In this document: positions 32,795-42,748 of the stretch, one piece after another | How the letters are laid out: each line of letters starts with the position of its first letter | How positions within the stretch are numbered: position 1 is the first letter of the stretch | Source of the DNA: an uncultured Prevotella sp. | GTDB lineage: Bacteria > Bacteroidota > Bacteroidia > Bacteroidales > Bacteroidaceae | Direction of reading: 5' to 3' | DNA length: 64,000 bases | Assembly: GCA_946415245.1 (NCBI GenBank) | Contig: CAMKRS010000001.1 | Span: forward strand, 62,001 to 126,000 | Program-made: the position numbers and the translations under genes | The notes under the pieces: model-generated | The model's input: the letters and a program-made list of their open reading frames with translations, nothing else | What the model was told of the DNA's origin: nothing | The model's database searches: none

Positions 32795-35700
32795 ATGAAT
32801 TTCAAAGCAAAGAAGACAGCCTTGTGCGTAGGATTATGCTTTCTCGGCATGATCTCTGCTCAGCAGGCTTCGGCAGCTACTGAATCTGTAGCTTCCGTTC
32901 AGCAGTCCAGACAGGCATCAGGACGCGTGGCCGACTCTCAGGGTCCGCTGATTGGTGCGACTGTTATGGAAAAAGGTACTAACAATGGTACGGTGACCGA
33001 CTTTAATGGTAACTTTACGCTTAGTGTGAAGTCAGGTGCCACGCTCATCATCTCTTACGTAGGCTATGAGTCCCAGGAAGTAAGAGCTGGTGAGAATCTG
33101 AACATCACACTTAAGGAAGATGGACACATCGTCAATGAGGTGGTTGTGATCGGTTATGGTACACAACGCCGTGAGGCAGTAACAGGTTCGGTGGCCAACA
33201 TTGGTGGTGAGAAACTGAACCAGATTGCAGCCAGTAATGCTGCACAGGCCCTGCAAGGTCGTGTGGCTGGTGTGCTGATGACACAGACATCATCAAAGCC
33301 AGGTGCTGAGATGCAGATCCGTATTCGTGGTCAGCGCTCACTGACAGCATCCAACGACCCGCTGATTGTGCTCGACGGTATCCCCTTCATGGGACAGCTT
33401 TCCGATATCAATCCCACAGACATCAAGTCGATGGACATCTTGAAGGATGCCTCTGCAACCGCAATCTACGGTTCGCGTGGTGCAAATGGCGTGATCATCA
33501 TTACTACCGTAAAGGGTAATCAGGGTGCACCTGCCAAGGTAACCTATAATGGCTATGTCAGCTTTAAGAAGATTTTCAAGAAGTATCCGATGATGGACGG
33601 ACCTACCTTCACTAAGTTCCGTCAGTATGCAGGCAAATACCAGAACTCTCTGGATGAGGACGATGCTACCAATACCGATTGGCAGGACCTCTACTACCAG
33701 ACTGGAGTAGGTCATAACCATGATGTCAGTGTAGCTGGTGGTACCAACGGTGGCAGCTATAGCTTTGGTGCAGGCTATTATCATGATGAGTCAGTTGTTC
33801 CCACTGAGCAGTATAACCGCATCTCCGTTCGTGGTAATTTCGACCAGAAAGTGGGCAAGTGGTTCCGTTTTGGTTTGAACACCAACAACAGTTATAACAA
33901 GACAGAGGGTGTCAACAATATCTATAATGTATTGAGCTCAACCCCGATTTCCAGCCCATATGATAAAGACGGTAACCTGAAGCGTTATAATGCCCTCCCT
34001 GCTGACGACCAGGTGGTGATTACCAAAGAGACGGTAGAGCGCGACAAGGACATCTGGCTGAACGAGACCAAGGGTGTCGGTTCTTATAACACTCTCTTCG
34101 GTGAGCTTCAGTGCCCATGGGTTGAAGGTCTGAGTTATCGCATCAACATCGGTTTGAATTATCGCAGTTCCAAGAACGGCAATTTCACTGGTACGGGTGT
34201 GAATAACAAGGATCCCAATGCCGTCAATGGTGCTGGCGTTTCTGAGAACCAGACGCGTAACTGGACGGTGGAGAATCTGATCACCTTCGATCGTACTTTC
34301 GCTGAGAAGCACAACATTAATGTTGTAGGTATGTATTCTGCTGAGCAGACAACCTATGAGTCTACAGGTGGTAGTGCGCAGGATATTCCTGCCGACTTCT
34401 TCCAGTACTATGCACTCGACAAGGCCACAGGTCAGGCCAACCTCACCAACTTTAACTATTGGCAGAGCGGTCTGATGTCGTGGATGGGTCGTGTGATGTA
34501 TTCTTATGATAATAAGTATATGCTTTCTGTTGCTCTTCGTTCTGACGCTTCTTCACGTCTGGCTGAAGGTCACAAGTGGCACACTTATCCCGCAGTCAGT
34601 GCAGGTTGGAACATTGCCCGTGAAAGCTTTATGGAGGATCTGAAGTGGATTGACAACCTGAAGCTCCGCGTAGGTTATGGTGAGACTTCTAACCAGAGTA
34701 TCAATCCTTATTCTACCCTTGGTGGTCTGGCTGTCCGCAACTATAATTTCGGTAATGGCACCAATTACAAGGCCGGTTACTATGTGAATGCACTGCCTAA
34801 CCCCGAGCTGGGCTGGGAGTACTCCAAGACTTGGAACTTCGGTCTTGACTTCTCACTGTTCAATGGCCGCCTCTCCGGGTCGTTCGAATATTACATCCAG
34901 AAGACCAAGGATATCCTGCTCGATGTCTCACTGCCTTCTACCTCTGGTGTAAGCAGCTATACAGGTAACATTGGTAATACTCAGAACAAGGGTTTTGAGC
35001 TGACCTTGAATGGTATCATCCTCGACAACAAGAATGGTTGGACTTGGGAAGCAGGCATCAATCTCTATGCTAACCGCAATAAGTTGACCAAACTGACTGG
35101 TACCGAGCCAATTGTTCTGGCCAATGGAACAGTACAGAAGGAGCGTGATGTGGCTAACCGCTGGTTCGTGGATTATCCCATTGACGTGATCTACGATTAT
35201 GAGTATGATGGTATCTGGAATAAAGAGGATGTTTACGAAGTGACACTCCCTGATGGTACTAAGACAACTAATCTGGCAATTCTGGAGCCAGGTGGTGACA
35301 TTGGTATGATCAAGGTGAAGTATAACGATGACGTGCTTGATGCTAATGGTGTTCCTACCCGCCAGATTGGTGATGATGACCGTCGCATTCAGAGCATGGA
35401 GCCCGATCTCCTTGGTGGTTTCAATACCACAGTTGGTTATAAGGGCTTCGACCTGACGGTGATTGGTGCTTTCCAGATTGGTGGTAAGTTGATCTCTGCT
35501 ATCCACTCCGGTAACGGATATCTGAACATGTTGGATGGTCGTCGTAATAACATCGACGTGGATTATTGGACAGAGGAGAACACAGGTGCCAAGTATCCGA
35601 GACCCAATGGTATCCGCTCGGGTGATAATCCCAAGTATGCTTCTACTCTCGGTTATTTCGATGCAGGTTACCTGAAGATCCGTGCTATCACCCTCGGTTA

Positions 35701-35956
35701 CAACTTTGAGAATATCAAGGCCGTGAAGGATTTCGGTATCAGCCGTCTGCGCCTGTATGCTACGATTCAGAATCCGTTTGTGCTCTTCTCACCATTTAAC
35801 AACGAGAGCGGACTCGATCCTGAGACCAACTCTTGGGCCAACCAGAACACAGCTGTGGCTTACAGTGAGTACTCTGGCAAGCACAGGATGCCGATCGTAG
35901 GTTATAACACACCTTCTACCCGCAACTTCATGTTCGGTCTTAACGTAACATTCTAA
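32795..35956 (+). CDS. SusC/RagA-type TonB-dependent outer-membrane transporter
   Basis: Outer-membrane importer for oligosaccharides, 1053 residues. The signal peptide ends near QQASA. A carboxypeptidase-D-like regulatory domain covers about 45-125 (LIGATVMEKGTNNGTVTDFNG). A TonB-box-like segment and plug follow (NEVVVIGYGTQRREAVTGSV, about 112-131; AIYGSRGANGVIIITT, about 226-241). The beta barrel ends NFMFGLNVTF with terminal Phe. Full length. It works with the SusD lipoprotein 19 bp downstream. The transported glycan cannot be read from the sequence. Confidence 0.97.
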   Translation: MNFKAKKTALCVGLCFLGMISAQQASAATESVASVQQSRQASGRVADSQGPLIGATVMEKGTNNGTVTDFNGNFTLSVKSGATLIISYVGYESQEVRAGENLNITLKEDGHIVNEVVVIGYGTQRREAVTGSVANIGGEKLNQIAASNAAQALQGRVAGVLMTQTSSKPGAEMQIRIRGQRSLTASNDPLIVLDGIPFMGQLSDINPTDIKSMDILKDASATAIYGSRGANGVIIITTVKGNQGAPAKVTYNGYVSFKKIFKKYPMMDGPTFTKFRQYAGKYQNSLDEDDATNTDWQDLYYQTGVGHNHDVSVAGGTNGGSYSFGAGYYHDESVVPTEQYNRISVRGNFDQKVGKWFRFGLNTNNSYNKTEGVNNIYNVLSSTPISSPYDKDGNLKRYNALPADDQVVITKETVERDKDIWLNETKGVGSYNTLFGELQCPWVEGLSYRINIGLNYRSSKNGNFTGTGVNNKDPNAVNGAGVSENQTRNWTVENLITFDRTFAEKHNINVVGMYSAEQTTYESTGGSAQDIPADFFQYYALDKATGQANLTNFNYWQSGLMSWMGRVMYSYDNKYMLSVALRSDASSRLAEGHKWHTYPAVSAGWNIARESFMEDLKWIDNLKLRVGYGETSNQSINPYSTLGGLAVRNYNFGNGTNYKAGYYVNALPNPELGWEYSKTWNFGLDFSLFNGRLSGSFEYYIQKTKDILLDVSLPSTSGVSSYTGNIGNTQNKGFELTLNGIILDNKNGWTWEAGINLYANRNKLTKLTGTEPIVLANGTVQKERDVANRWFVDYPIDVIYDYEYDGIWNKEDVYEVTLPDGTKTTNLAILEPGGDIGMIKVKYNDDVLDANGVPTRQIGDDDRRIQSMEPDLLGGFNTTVGYKGFDLTVIGAFQIGGKLISAIHSGNGYLNMLDGRRNNIDVDYWTEENTGAKYPRPNGIRSGDNPKYASTLGYFDAGYLKIRAITLGYNFENIKAVKDFGISRLRLYATIQNPFVLFSPFNNESGLDPETNSWANQNTAVAYSEYSGKHRMPIVGYNTPSTRNFMFGLNVTF

Positions 35957-35975
35957 ATTTAATAAAACAATAGTT

Positions 35976-37925
35976 ATGAAAACGAAAAGTATTAAATATA
36001 TTCTTGCTGCGGGTTTGGTTTGCTGTGGTCTCTCCACAACTGTGACTTCCTGCTCTGATGTGCTCGACGAGCAGCCGCGCAGCCAGTTTGACCCGACATT
36101 CTTCACCACGAAGACGGGTATTGAGGGCGGTCTGACTTCGCTCTATGCCCACCTGCGCTATTTTTATGGCAATGGTTATTTCCTGAACAGTGTGGAAACA
36201 GGTACCGATGAATATACCTATGCACAGTCTGCTGATGGTAACTTCAAGGATGCCGACCTCTCTGGTGTAGGTTCCATGACACCAAACAATTCTATTGCAG
36301 GTTCTATCTGGGGTACTGCATTCCCCAACATCAATACTGCTAGTGGTATTATTGAGAATGGTGCTGAGGCAGGTATCGATGATGCCTTGCTTGCTGAGGC
36401 TTATTTCTTCCGTGGCTTCGACTATTTCCTGTTGGTACAGACCTATGGTGGCGTGCCCCTGGATTTGGGTGCTGGTAACTTGAAGTTCAATACCTCTACC
36501 GTTCGTACTTCTGTACGTAATACGGTACCAGAGGTTTATGAAGCCATCTTCGCTGATTTGGAGAAGGCATTGGCTGATCTGCCTGAGAATCCTCGTCTGA
36601 CAGGTACCGTCACAAAGAATGTGGCTCGTCTGTACCTGGCAAAGGCTTATCTGACTTATGCTTGGTGGTTGGAGAATCCCAACAACATTCCTACCTATCC
36701 TGAGTGCAGCCGCAATTCCGGTGAGGCACAAAGCTACTTCAGAAAGGCTTATGATATGGCCAAGCAGGCCATCGCCAATCCTGGCCCTTATGGACTGCAG
36801 CCCACTTTCTATGATGTGAATGCAGCTGAGCAGGATCGTAATAAAGAGATTATGCTCTATGCCGACCATGATGAGGACGAGAAATATGGTAACGGCGGTG
36901 TTGGTTACGGTTGGGGTAGCGGTGGTTCTCCTGAGAACTTCGCTTACTGGATGGAGACCTGGAATTACACCGAGATGACTGCTAAGGCTGCTTCTGGCGC
37001 TGTGATCAATCCCGTTCAGCGTGAGGCTGTGCAGGGTCTTGGACGTCCTTGGACACGTATGGCTCCTGTTGCTGATGCCTTCATGGCTGGTGGTGTTTGG
37101 GAAGATGCCGTCAAGGCCATCGACTCTCGCTATGATGCTACCTTCACCCTAAGCTATTTTACCAACTGGAATAAAGCTGGTGGTTCAGAGCCTTATGTAA
37201 TTGGTGCTAATGGTATGCAGGTAAAACCTGATGAGGCTTATTTTACATGGGTTCCTGAGAGCGAGGACGCTAATATCAACTATACTGGTGCTGATGGTAA
37301 GCTTGGCTTTGGTGAGCTGCCTGGTCGCGCTGACTTCGTAGTGGCTGTGAACCACATCAGCCGTAAGAAGTACCCATGTAATTGGAAGATTGGTATCTAT
37401 CGTACTGACAACGCAGGTGGCCTGGGCTCAAAGGTGAACGGTGGTAGTCCCCGTCCATGGAATATCGCCAAGTTCTCAGAGTTCTATCTCGTCGCCGCTG
37501 AGGCTGCTGTGAAACTCAACATGAATGCTGAGGCTGTGGAGATGGTGAACGTTCTTCGTGAGCGTGCTGGTAAGCAGACCTACTGTGTGAATGCACGAGC
37601 ACCTTTCGCTGCTGACCACAGTGCTGAGATGTTGGCTGCCACACCACGTACCATCACCATCGATTATATCCTTGATGAGCGTAGCCGTGAGTTCTGGGGT
37701 GAGGGTTATCGTTGGTATGACCTCGTTCGTACCCAGAAATGGGCAGAGCGCGCTGGTACCTATCGCATTGCTGGTAGTGGTTATACTGATAAGGATTTGG
37801 AGACCTTCAAGCGTGATATTCCTGTAGGCTACTACATTCGTCCTATCCCACAGGGTCAGATTGACGGTATGAAGATGTCTGATGACGAGAAGGATGCCTA
37901 TCAGAATCCTGCATACAGAAACTAA
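35976..37925 (+). CDS. SusD/RagB-type glycan-binding lipoprotein
   Basis: Surface lipoprotein that captures the glycan at the mouth of its SusC partner, 649 residues. The signal peptide ends in the lipobox TVTSC (Cys about 27), followed by the usual SDVLDEQPRSQFDP start. The N-terminal SusD-like helices (about 40-230, ARLYLAKAYLTYAWW) and C-terminal block (about 480-640, REFWGEGYRWYDLVRTQKW) are both clear. Last gene of the operon; a strong terminator follows. Confidence 0.97.
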   Translation: MKTKSIKYILAAGLVCCGLSTTVTSCSDVLDEQPRSQFDPTFFTTKTGIEGGLTSLYAHLRYFYGNGYFLNSVETGTDEYTYAQSADGNFKDADLSGVGSMTPNNSIAGSIWGTAFPNINTASGIIENGAEAGIDDALLAEAYFFRGFDYFLLVQTYGGVPLDLGAGNLKFNTSTVRTSVRNTVPEVYEAIFADLEKALADLPENPRLTGTVTKNVARLYLAKAYLTYAWWLENPNNIPTYPECSRNSGEAQSYFRKAYDMAKQAIANPGPYGLQPTFYDVNAAEQDRNKEIMLYADHDEDEKYGNGGVGYGWGSGGSPENFAYWMETWNYTEMTAKAASGAVINPVQREAVQGLGRPWTRMAPVADAFMAGGVWEDAVKAIDSRYDATFTLSYFTNWNKAGGSEPYVIGANGMQVKPDEAYFTWVPESEDANINYTGADGKLGFGELPGRADFVVAVNHISRKKYPCNWKIGIYRTDNAGGLGSKVNGGSPRPWNIAKFSEFYLVAAEAAVKLNMNAEAVEMVNVLRERAGKQTYCVNARAPFAADHSAEMLAATPRTITIDYILDERSREFWGEGYRWYDLVRTQKWAERAGTYRIAGSGYTDKDLETFKRDIPVGYYIRPIPQGQIDGMKMSDDEKDAYQNPAYRN

Positions 37926-37977
37926 GATAAATGGTTAATTAATTAGTTGGTTAGTTAGAATTAAAACTCTCTTTTTG

Positions 37978-38013
37978 ACGCCAGCCGCCCGAGATGGGTG
38001 GCTGGCGTTTTTT
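37978..38013 (+). terminator. Terminator of the SusC/SusD operon
   Basis: A 13-bp stem, ACGCCAGCCGCCC (37978-37990) with its near-complement at 37996-38008, is followed by a run of T. It works on the plus strand only and ends 5 bp from the stop of the convergent dehydrogenase gene. Confidence 0.9.
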
Positions 38014-38017
38014 ATTA

Positions 38018-41000
38018 TCACGACTGTTTGGGAGTTGTACACTCATTCACCAGATAGACAATGCTCATATACGGGATACCCGTATTCGTTTCCAAACCGA
38101 TTTCGCAGGTACGACTATTGGAATAGCCCACCTCGATATGGTTGGCCTCAATTTGTGGACGGAGCTTACGGAGACCGTACTTGTTTAATTCTGGGAAGGT
38201 AAAGCCACGGTCACCGGCAAAGCCGCAACAACCCACACCCTCGGGTAGATAGACTTTCGTAGAGCACTTCTTTGCGAGGCTGATGAGATCGTCGGCTACA
38301 CCCATCTGTCGCGTAGAACAGGTGATGTGCAAGGCAATAGGACGGTCTATTGGATGGAAGTCTAGACGATCCACGAGATAATCCATAATAAACTCCGCAG
38401 GCTCGTAAAGCTTCATTTTCTTCATCACTTTCTTCATACGATGCAGACATGGACTTTGGGCACAGAGCACAGGATATTTGCCTTGTTCGGAAGCTTTCCA
38501 TAGCGCAGCCTCGAGTTCGGCACTCTTGCGGTCGGCAATGTCGAGCATACCTTTCGACTCCCAGATCTGTCCACAGCACATCTTCTCCATGCCCTCAGGG
38601 AAGACGACTTCATAGCCGGCCTTCGCCATCAGTTGGATGACTTCGTCTACGAGATCGTGAATCTTACCGCCTTGCTTCGACTGTCCCATCGTCTGATTGA
38701 TACAGCTTGGGAAATAAACAACCTTCAAATCACTATGTTCCTCCTCTTTATGGGGGATTGACTTCTCGATGATAAACTGCGTGAGGTCGGACTTCTTGGG
38801 TTGGCGCTTTTTCTTAGGCATGGCTGTTGTCCAAAGCGGCATACCCATTTTGTTCATCGTACGACAGACAGTTGTCATCAACGTAGGACCGAGGGTGACG
38901 TGGGCTGCATGCGCCACATCAAGTACCACGCGCAGACCCGATTTGATGCCTGCCATGTGATTAGCAGCAAACTCGCCCACCTGATAGCCAAGTGTACTGC
39001 GGTTCATATCTAGTTGTCGGATCAGATGTGTCAGCTCGCCCGTATTGATCTTCATCGGACACGAGGTGGAGCAGAGACCATCCGTCGCACAAGTCTGGTC
39101 GCCATAGTATTTGTATTGCTTGCGGAGCGTAGCTGCACGTTCTGGATTATCGCCCGTTGCCTCAAGATAACATATCTCGCGCTGCACAGCGATACGCATG
39201 CGACTCGAAAGCGTCAGACCACATGACATACAATTCACCTCGCAGAAGCCGCACTCGATACACTTGTTGGCACGTTTCACCTGTTCGATGGTTTCCTTAG
39301 CTGTCGAGAGCTTGGGATCCATGAGATAATGTCCGCCATCGGGCACACTCTTGAAGTCGTAGTCGAGTACAGGCAATGGCTTCAGGCACTTGATGAAACA
39401 TTCCGGATCATCGTTGAAGATAACGCCCTGATTCAATAGTCCCTCAGGATCGAAGATAGCTTTCAGTTCCTTCATCGCCTCATAGGCTTTCTCCCGCCAT
39501 TCGTACTTTACGAAGGGTGCCATATTACGGCCCGTGCCGTGCTCGGCCTTCAGCGAACCATCGTATTCCTCCACAACCAACTTGGCCACATCACGCATCA
39601 TCTCTGCATAACGATCTACTTCAGCTTTCTCTGCAAAACTTTGGTTCAGGATGAAATGGTAGTTGCCCTCGAAGGCGTGACCGTAAATACAGGCATCGTC
39701 GTATCCGTGATCGGCAATCAGTTTTTGCAGTTTCACAGTTGCCTCTGGGAGACTCTCGATGGGGAAGGCGACATCCTCGATAAGACAAGAGGTTCCCACA
39801 GGACGTGTACCGCCTACGCTGGGGAAAATGCCTGAGCGGATGGCCCAGTATTTACCATAGACAGCAGGATCCTCCGTAAACTCTGCGGGGATATACAAAC
39901 GGAACTGACCTAAGCATTCCTTGATCTTCTCAATCTTTTCGATCAGTTGCTCGTGGGTAATGCCCTTAGTCTCTGTGAGAATAGCCGTCAGGTTATGATA
40001 ATCACCAGGCTCCACACCCGCAATCTTACCAGCATCCACATCAGCTTTATACTGCAAGAAGACAGGATCATCAACAGAGTTAAGTGACATATAGTCGAGC
40101 ATCTCGGCACTCTTCACCATCAGATTCTCTGCGCTCATCTTCAGGTCCTCATCGCCTGCTTTCAGTTTCTTCATGGCCACAACAGCCTCGCAACTCTCTT
40201 TCATCGTGAGGAAATACACCATTGCTGAGGCCTTGTACTTGTAGTCATAGAGCGTTTTCATCGTGACCTCAGACAGGAAGGCGAGCGTGCCCTCGCTGCC
40301 TACCATCGAGTGGGCGATGATGTCAAAAGGATCATCGTAGGCAATCAACGGACGGAGATTCAAGCCCGTCACATTCTTAATACTATATTTGGTACGTATG
40401 CGCGAGGCCAATTCTTCATCAGCACGAACCTTATCACGAAGTGCTTCTATCTTAGCGATGAACTCTGGATGGGTCTTACGGAAATTCTCACGGCTCTCCT
40501 CATTGCCCGTATCAAGAATTGTACCATCGGTAAGGATGATGCGGGCGGATACCATCATGCGGTCGCTGTTGGCATGCACGCCACAGTTCATACCCGAGGC
40601 ATTATTGATCACAATACCACCCACCATCGCGCTGCCTATTGAGGCAGGATCAGGCGGAAATACACGACCATAAGGCTTCAGGATTTCATTCACACGAGCA
40701 CCTACAATACCTGGTTGCAACTTAATGGTGTCTTGATTCTCGCCTATTTCATACTTCTCCCAATGCTTGCCAGCCACGATGAGTACAGAGTCAGTACAAC
40801 TTTGGCCGGAGAGTGAGGTGCCTGCAGCGCGGAATGTAAATGGTAGTTTGTGTTTCTGACAGGCCTTTACAATCTTTGAGATTTCCTCTTCGCCATCACT
40901 GCGGATGACGACCTTCGGAATCTGACGATAGAAACTGGCATCGGTTCCCCATCCGAGGGTACGAAGCTCATCGGTATAGATACGGTCTGACGGCAGGAAC

Positions 41001-41035
41001 TGCCTGAGGTCAGACAGGAATTGATCGATATTCAT
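38018..41035 (-). CDS. FAD/Fe-S D-lactate dehydrogenase-like protein
   Basis: Fusion of a GlcD-type FAD oxidase and a GlcF-type iron-sulfur domain, 1005 residues, like Shewanella Dld-II and Escherichia coli YdiJ. The FAD-binding part includes FTFRAAGTSLSGQSC (about 56-70) and VGGIVINNASGMNCG (about 123-137). The Fe-S part has two ferredoxin-type clusters (CIECGFCEVNC about 600; CATDGLCSTSCP about 655) and two CCG motifs (MCCGQIW, GVGCCGFAGD). It lies 12 bp after the lactate permease gene, so D-lactate oxidation to pyruvate is the best guess. A different 2-hydroxyacid substrate is possible. Confidence 0.87.
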   Translation of the reverse strand: MNIDQFLSDLRQFLPSDRIYTDELRTLGWGTDASFYRQIPKVVIRSDGEEEISKIVKACQKHKLPFTFRAAGTSLSGQSCTDSVLIVAGKHWEKYEIGENQDTIKLQPGIVGARVNEILKPYGRVFPPDPASIGSAMVGGIVINNASGMNCGVHANSDRMMVSARIILTDGTILDTGNEESRENFRKTHPEFIAKIEALRDKVRADEELASRIRTKYSIKNVTGLNLRPLIAYDDPFDIIAHSMVGSEGTLAFLSEVTMKTLYDYKYKASAMVYFLTMKESCEAVVAMKKLKAGDEDLKMSAENLMVKSAEMLDYMSLNSVDDPVFLQYKADVDAGKIAGVEPGDYHNLTAILTETKGITHEQLIEKIEKIKECLGQFRLYIPAEFTEDPAVYGKYWAIRSGIFPSVGGTRPVGTSCLIEDVAFPIESLPEATVKLQKLIADHGYDDACIYGHAFEGNYHFILNQSFAEKAEVDRYAEMMRDVAKLVVEEYDGSLKAEHGTGRNMAPFVKYEWREKAYEAMKELKAIFDPEGLLNQGVIFNDDPECFIKCLKPLPVLDYDFKSVPDGGHYLMDPKLSTAKETIEQVKRANKCIECGFCEVNCMSCGLTLSSRMRIAVQREICYLEATGDNPERAATLRKQYKYYGDQTCATDGLCSTSCPMKINTGELTHLIRQLDMNRSTLGYQVGEFAANHMAGIKSGLRVVLDVAHAAHVTLGPTLMTTVCRTMNKMGMPLWTTAMPKKKRQPKKSDLTQFIIEKSIPHKEEEHSDLKVVYFPSCINQTMGQSKQGGKIHDLVDEVIQLMAKAGYEVVFPEGMEKMCCGQIWESKGMLDIADRKSAELEAALWKASEQGKYPVLCAQSPCLHRMKKVMKKMKLYEPAEFIMDYLVDRLDFHPIDRPIALHITCSTRQMGVADDLISLAKKCSTKVYLPEGVGCCGFAGDRGFTFPELNKYGLRKLRPQIEANHIEVGYSNSRTCEIGLETNTGIPYMSIVYLVNECTTPKQS

Positions 41036-41047
41036 AGCTGTAGCAAA

Positions 41048-42652
41048 TTAAAATACGTGGAGACCGAGGAAGACCATCAGTCCGTTCATCAGAATCCAGA
41101 AGATGGCAAACGGCATCGTCTTACGCATGATGTCACCATCCTGACCTTCCATATCACAGGCAGCAGTAGCAATCGCTATCGACTGTGGTGAGAGCAGCTT
41201 ACCGCCCTCAGAACCAGCACAGTTGGCTGCTGCGAGCCAGTTGGTCTCATTACCACTGACACCAAAGAATGTACTTTGATTCACCAGTCCGAGGTCGCTG
41301 GCAGCCGTAGCCTGTAGTTTACCAAAGAGAATGTTGGCATTTGTAGCCGAACCCGTCACAAAGGTACCGATAGAACCAATCAGCGGAGCAAAGAATGGGA
41401 AGGCGGCACCTGTCAACAACACAAGTCCCTTGGCGATATCGTTGGTCATACCAGTATTGTTCATCAGCATGGCCATCGCTACGAGACAGCAGATGGTGAC
41501 GACAGTCTTCTGCAGATTCAGTGTGGTCTTTGCCAACAATTTCATCAGTTTACCAAAGCTCATGCCTTGGATCAGACCGCCAATCACGGCACCTAAGAAT
41601 ATCATCAGACCGGCATTCGACAGCCAGCCAAACTTAAAGGTGTTGCTGATAACAGGCATATCAAACTTCGTTACTAAAGTCTGATTGAGCAATTCATTAA
41701 TGGGTGGCACAATCTTACTTGAAATAAGAATGAAGAAAATGATGAGACCATAGACACTCCATGCTTTGAGGGTCTTCGCAAGGCCAAACTTCTTTTTCTC
41801 GATATGTACCGTATCCTTCTCGGCTTCATGGCGCAGGAAAAGCTGATTATAGATCAGCATGGCGATGATAGCAGCCACCGATCCCAGAATAGCTGGCGTC
41901 TCTGGACCAATGAAGTGGGCGCAACAGAACTGAACGATGATGGAGAAGGTGCCCACGAACAGCGCAATTGTAATGTTCTTCACGATCTTCGTGCGATCGG
42001 TCATCATCAGAATGAGGAATGGGGTGATAAAGAACATCAGTGAGAGCTGCAGAATGATGAACGTGGCTACCTCGCAGAGTTCCTCAGGTGTTGCTACACC
42101 ACTAGCGGCCACCTGGTTGGCAAGCGTTGTGGCAGGTAGACCCACAGCTCCGAAACCCACAGCCACCGTATTGGCCACTAGACAGATCACGGCAGAGAAC
42201 ATCGGCTTAAAGCCCAGTCCGATGAGGATGGCTGCAGGGATAGCCACAGCTGTGCCGAAGCCGGCCATACCCTCAAGTACGCCTCCCAGACCCCACGTTA
42301 GGAGCAGTACCAACAGACCTTTATCAGAGGTCATCTGAATAAACTGGGTCTTGATGGTTTCAATCTCCTTCGTCTCACAAAGGATATTGTAGCTGAAGAT
42401 GGCACAGATGATAATCAAGATGATGGGGAAGCATGCTTTGAGGAATCCTTCGATTACCGACCATAGGGTGATACCAAAGATAGACAGACCAGCATACTTC
42501 TCAGGAATGATACCCATTGCCGGAACGGCAAACAGAGCCAGGAGGATGGTTACAACAAGAGTAATCATCGCACTCTTGTAGCCAGAAACCTTAAAACCCA
42601 TCATGAGCACGATGAGTAATAGGATAGGAATAACAGAAATAAGAGCAGTCAT
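41048..42652 (-). CDS. lctP: L-lactate permease family transporter
   Basis: Inner-membrane proton/lactate symporter of the LctP/LldP family, 534 residues with about 13 predicted membrane segments. Family signatures are GGVLEGMAGFGTAVAIPAA (about 122-140), GFGAVGLPATT (about 167-177) and the late SATNANILFGKLQ and FGVSGNETNW. First gene of an operon with the D-lactate dehydrogenase-like protein. It sits inside a glycan-use region, so lactate or glycolate from neighbours may be a co-substrate. Confidence 0.93.
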   Translation of the reverse strand: MTALISVIPILLLIVLMMGFKVSGYKSAMITLVVTILLALFAVPAMGIIPEKYAGLSIFGITLWSVIEGFLKACFPIILIIICAIFSYNILCETKEIETIKTQFIQMTSDKGLLVLLLTWGLGGVLEGMAGFGTAVAIPAAILIGLGFKPMFSAVICLVANTVAVGFGAVGLPATTLANQVAASGVATPEELCEVATFIILQLSLMFFITPFLILMMTDRTKIVKNITIALFVGTFSIIVQFCCAHFIGPETPAILGSVAAIIAMLIYNQLFLRHEAEKDTVHIEKKKFGLAKTLKAWSVYGLIIFFILISSKIVPPINELLNQTLVTKFDMPVISNTFKFGWLSNAGLMIFLGAVIGGLIQGMSFGKLMKLLAKTTLNLQKTVVTICCLVAMAMLMNNTGMTNDIAKGLVLLTGAAFPFFAPLIGSIGTFVTGSATNANILFGKLQATAASDLGLVNQSTFFGVSGNETNWLAAANCAGSEGGKLLSPQSIAIATAACDMEGQDGDIMRKTMPFAIFWILMNGLMVFLGLHVF

Positions 42653-42693
42653 AGATGTTGGGTTTGAATATTATTACATAAGTATTCTTGCTG

Positions 42694-42701
42694 CAAATAT
42701 A
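42694..42701 (-). promoter_or_regulatory. -7 box of the lactate operon
   Basis: Reads TATATTTG on the minus strand, 41 bp upstream of the permease start. Confidence 0.6.
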
Positions 42702-42748
42702 CGTATTATTCCTGAGATTACCAAATTATTATGCAATTATTTCTATAT

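Noticed and set aside
35940..36869. Minus-strand frame of 309 codons opposite SusD
   Set aside because: No promoter or domain, and SusD is clear on the other strand.
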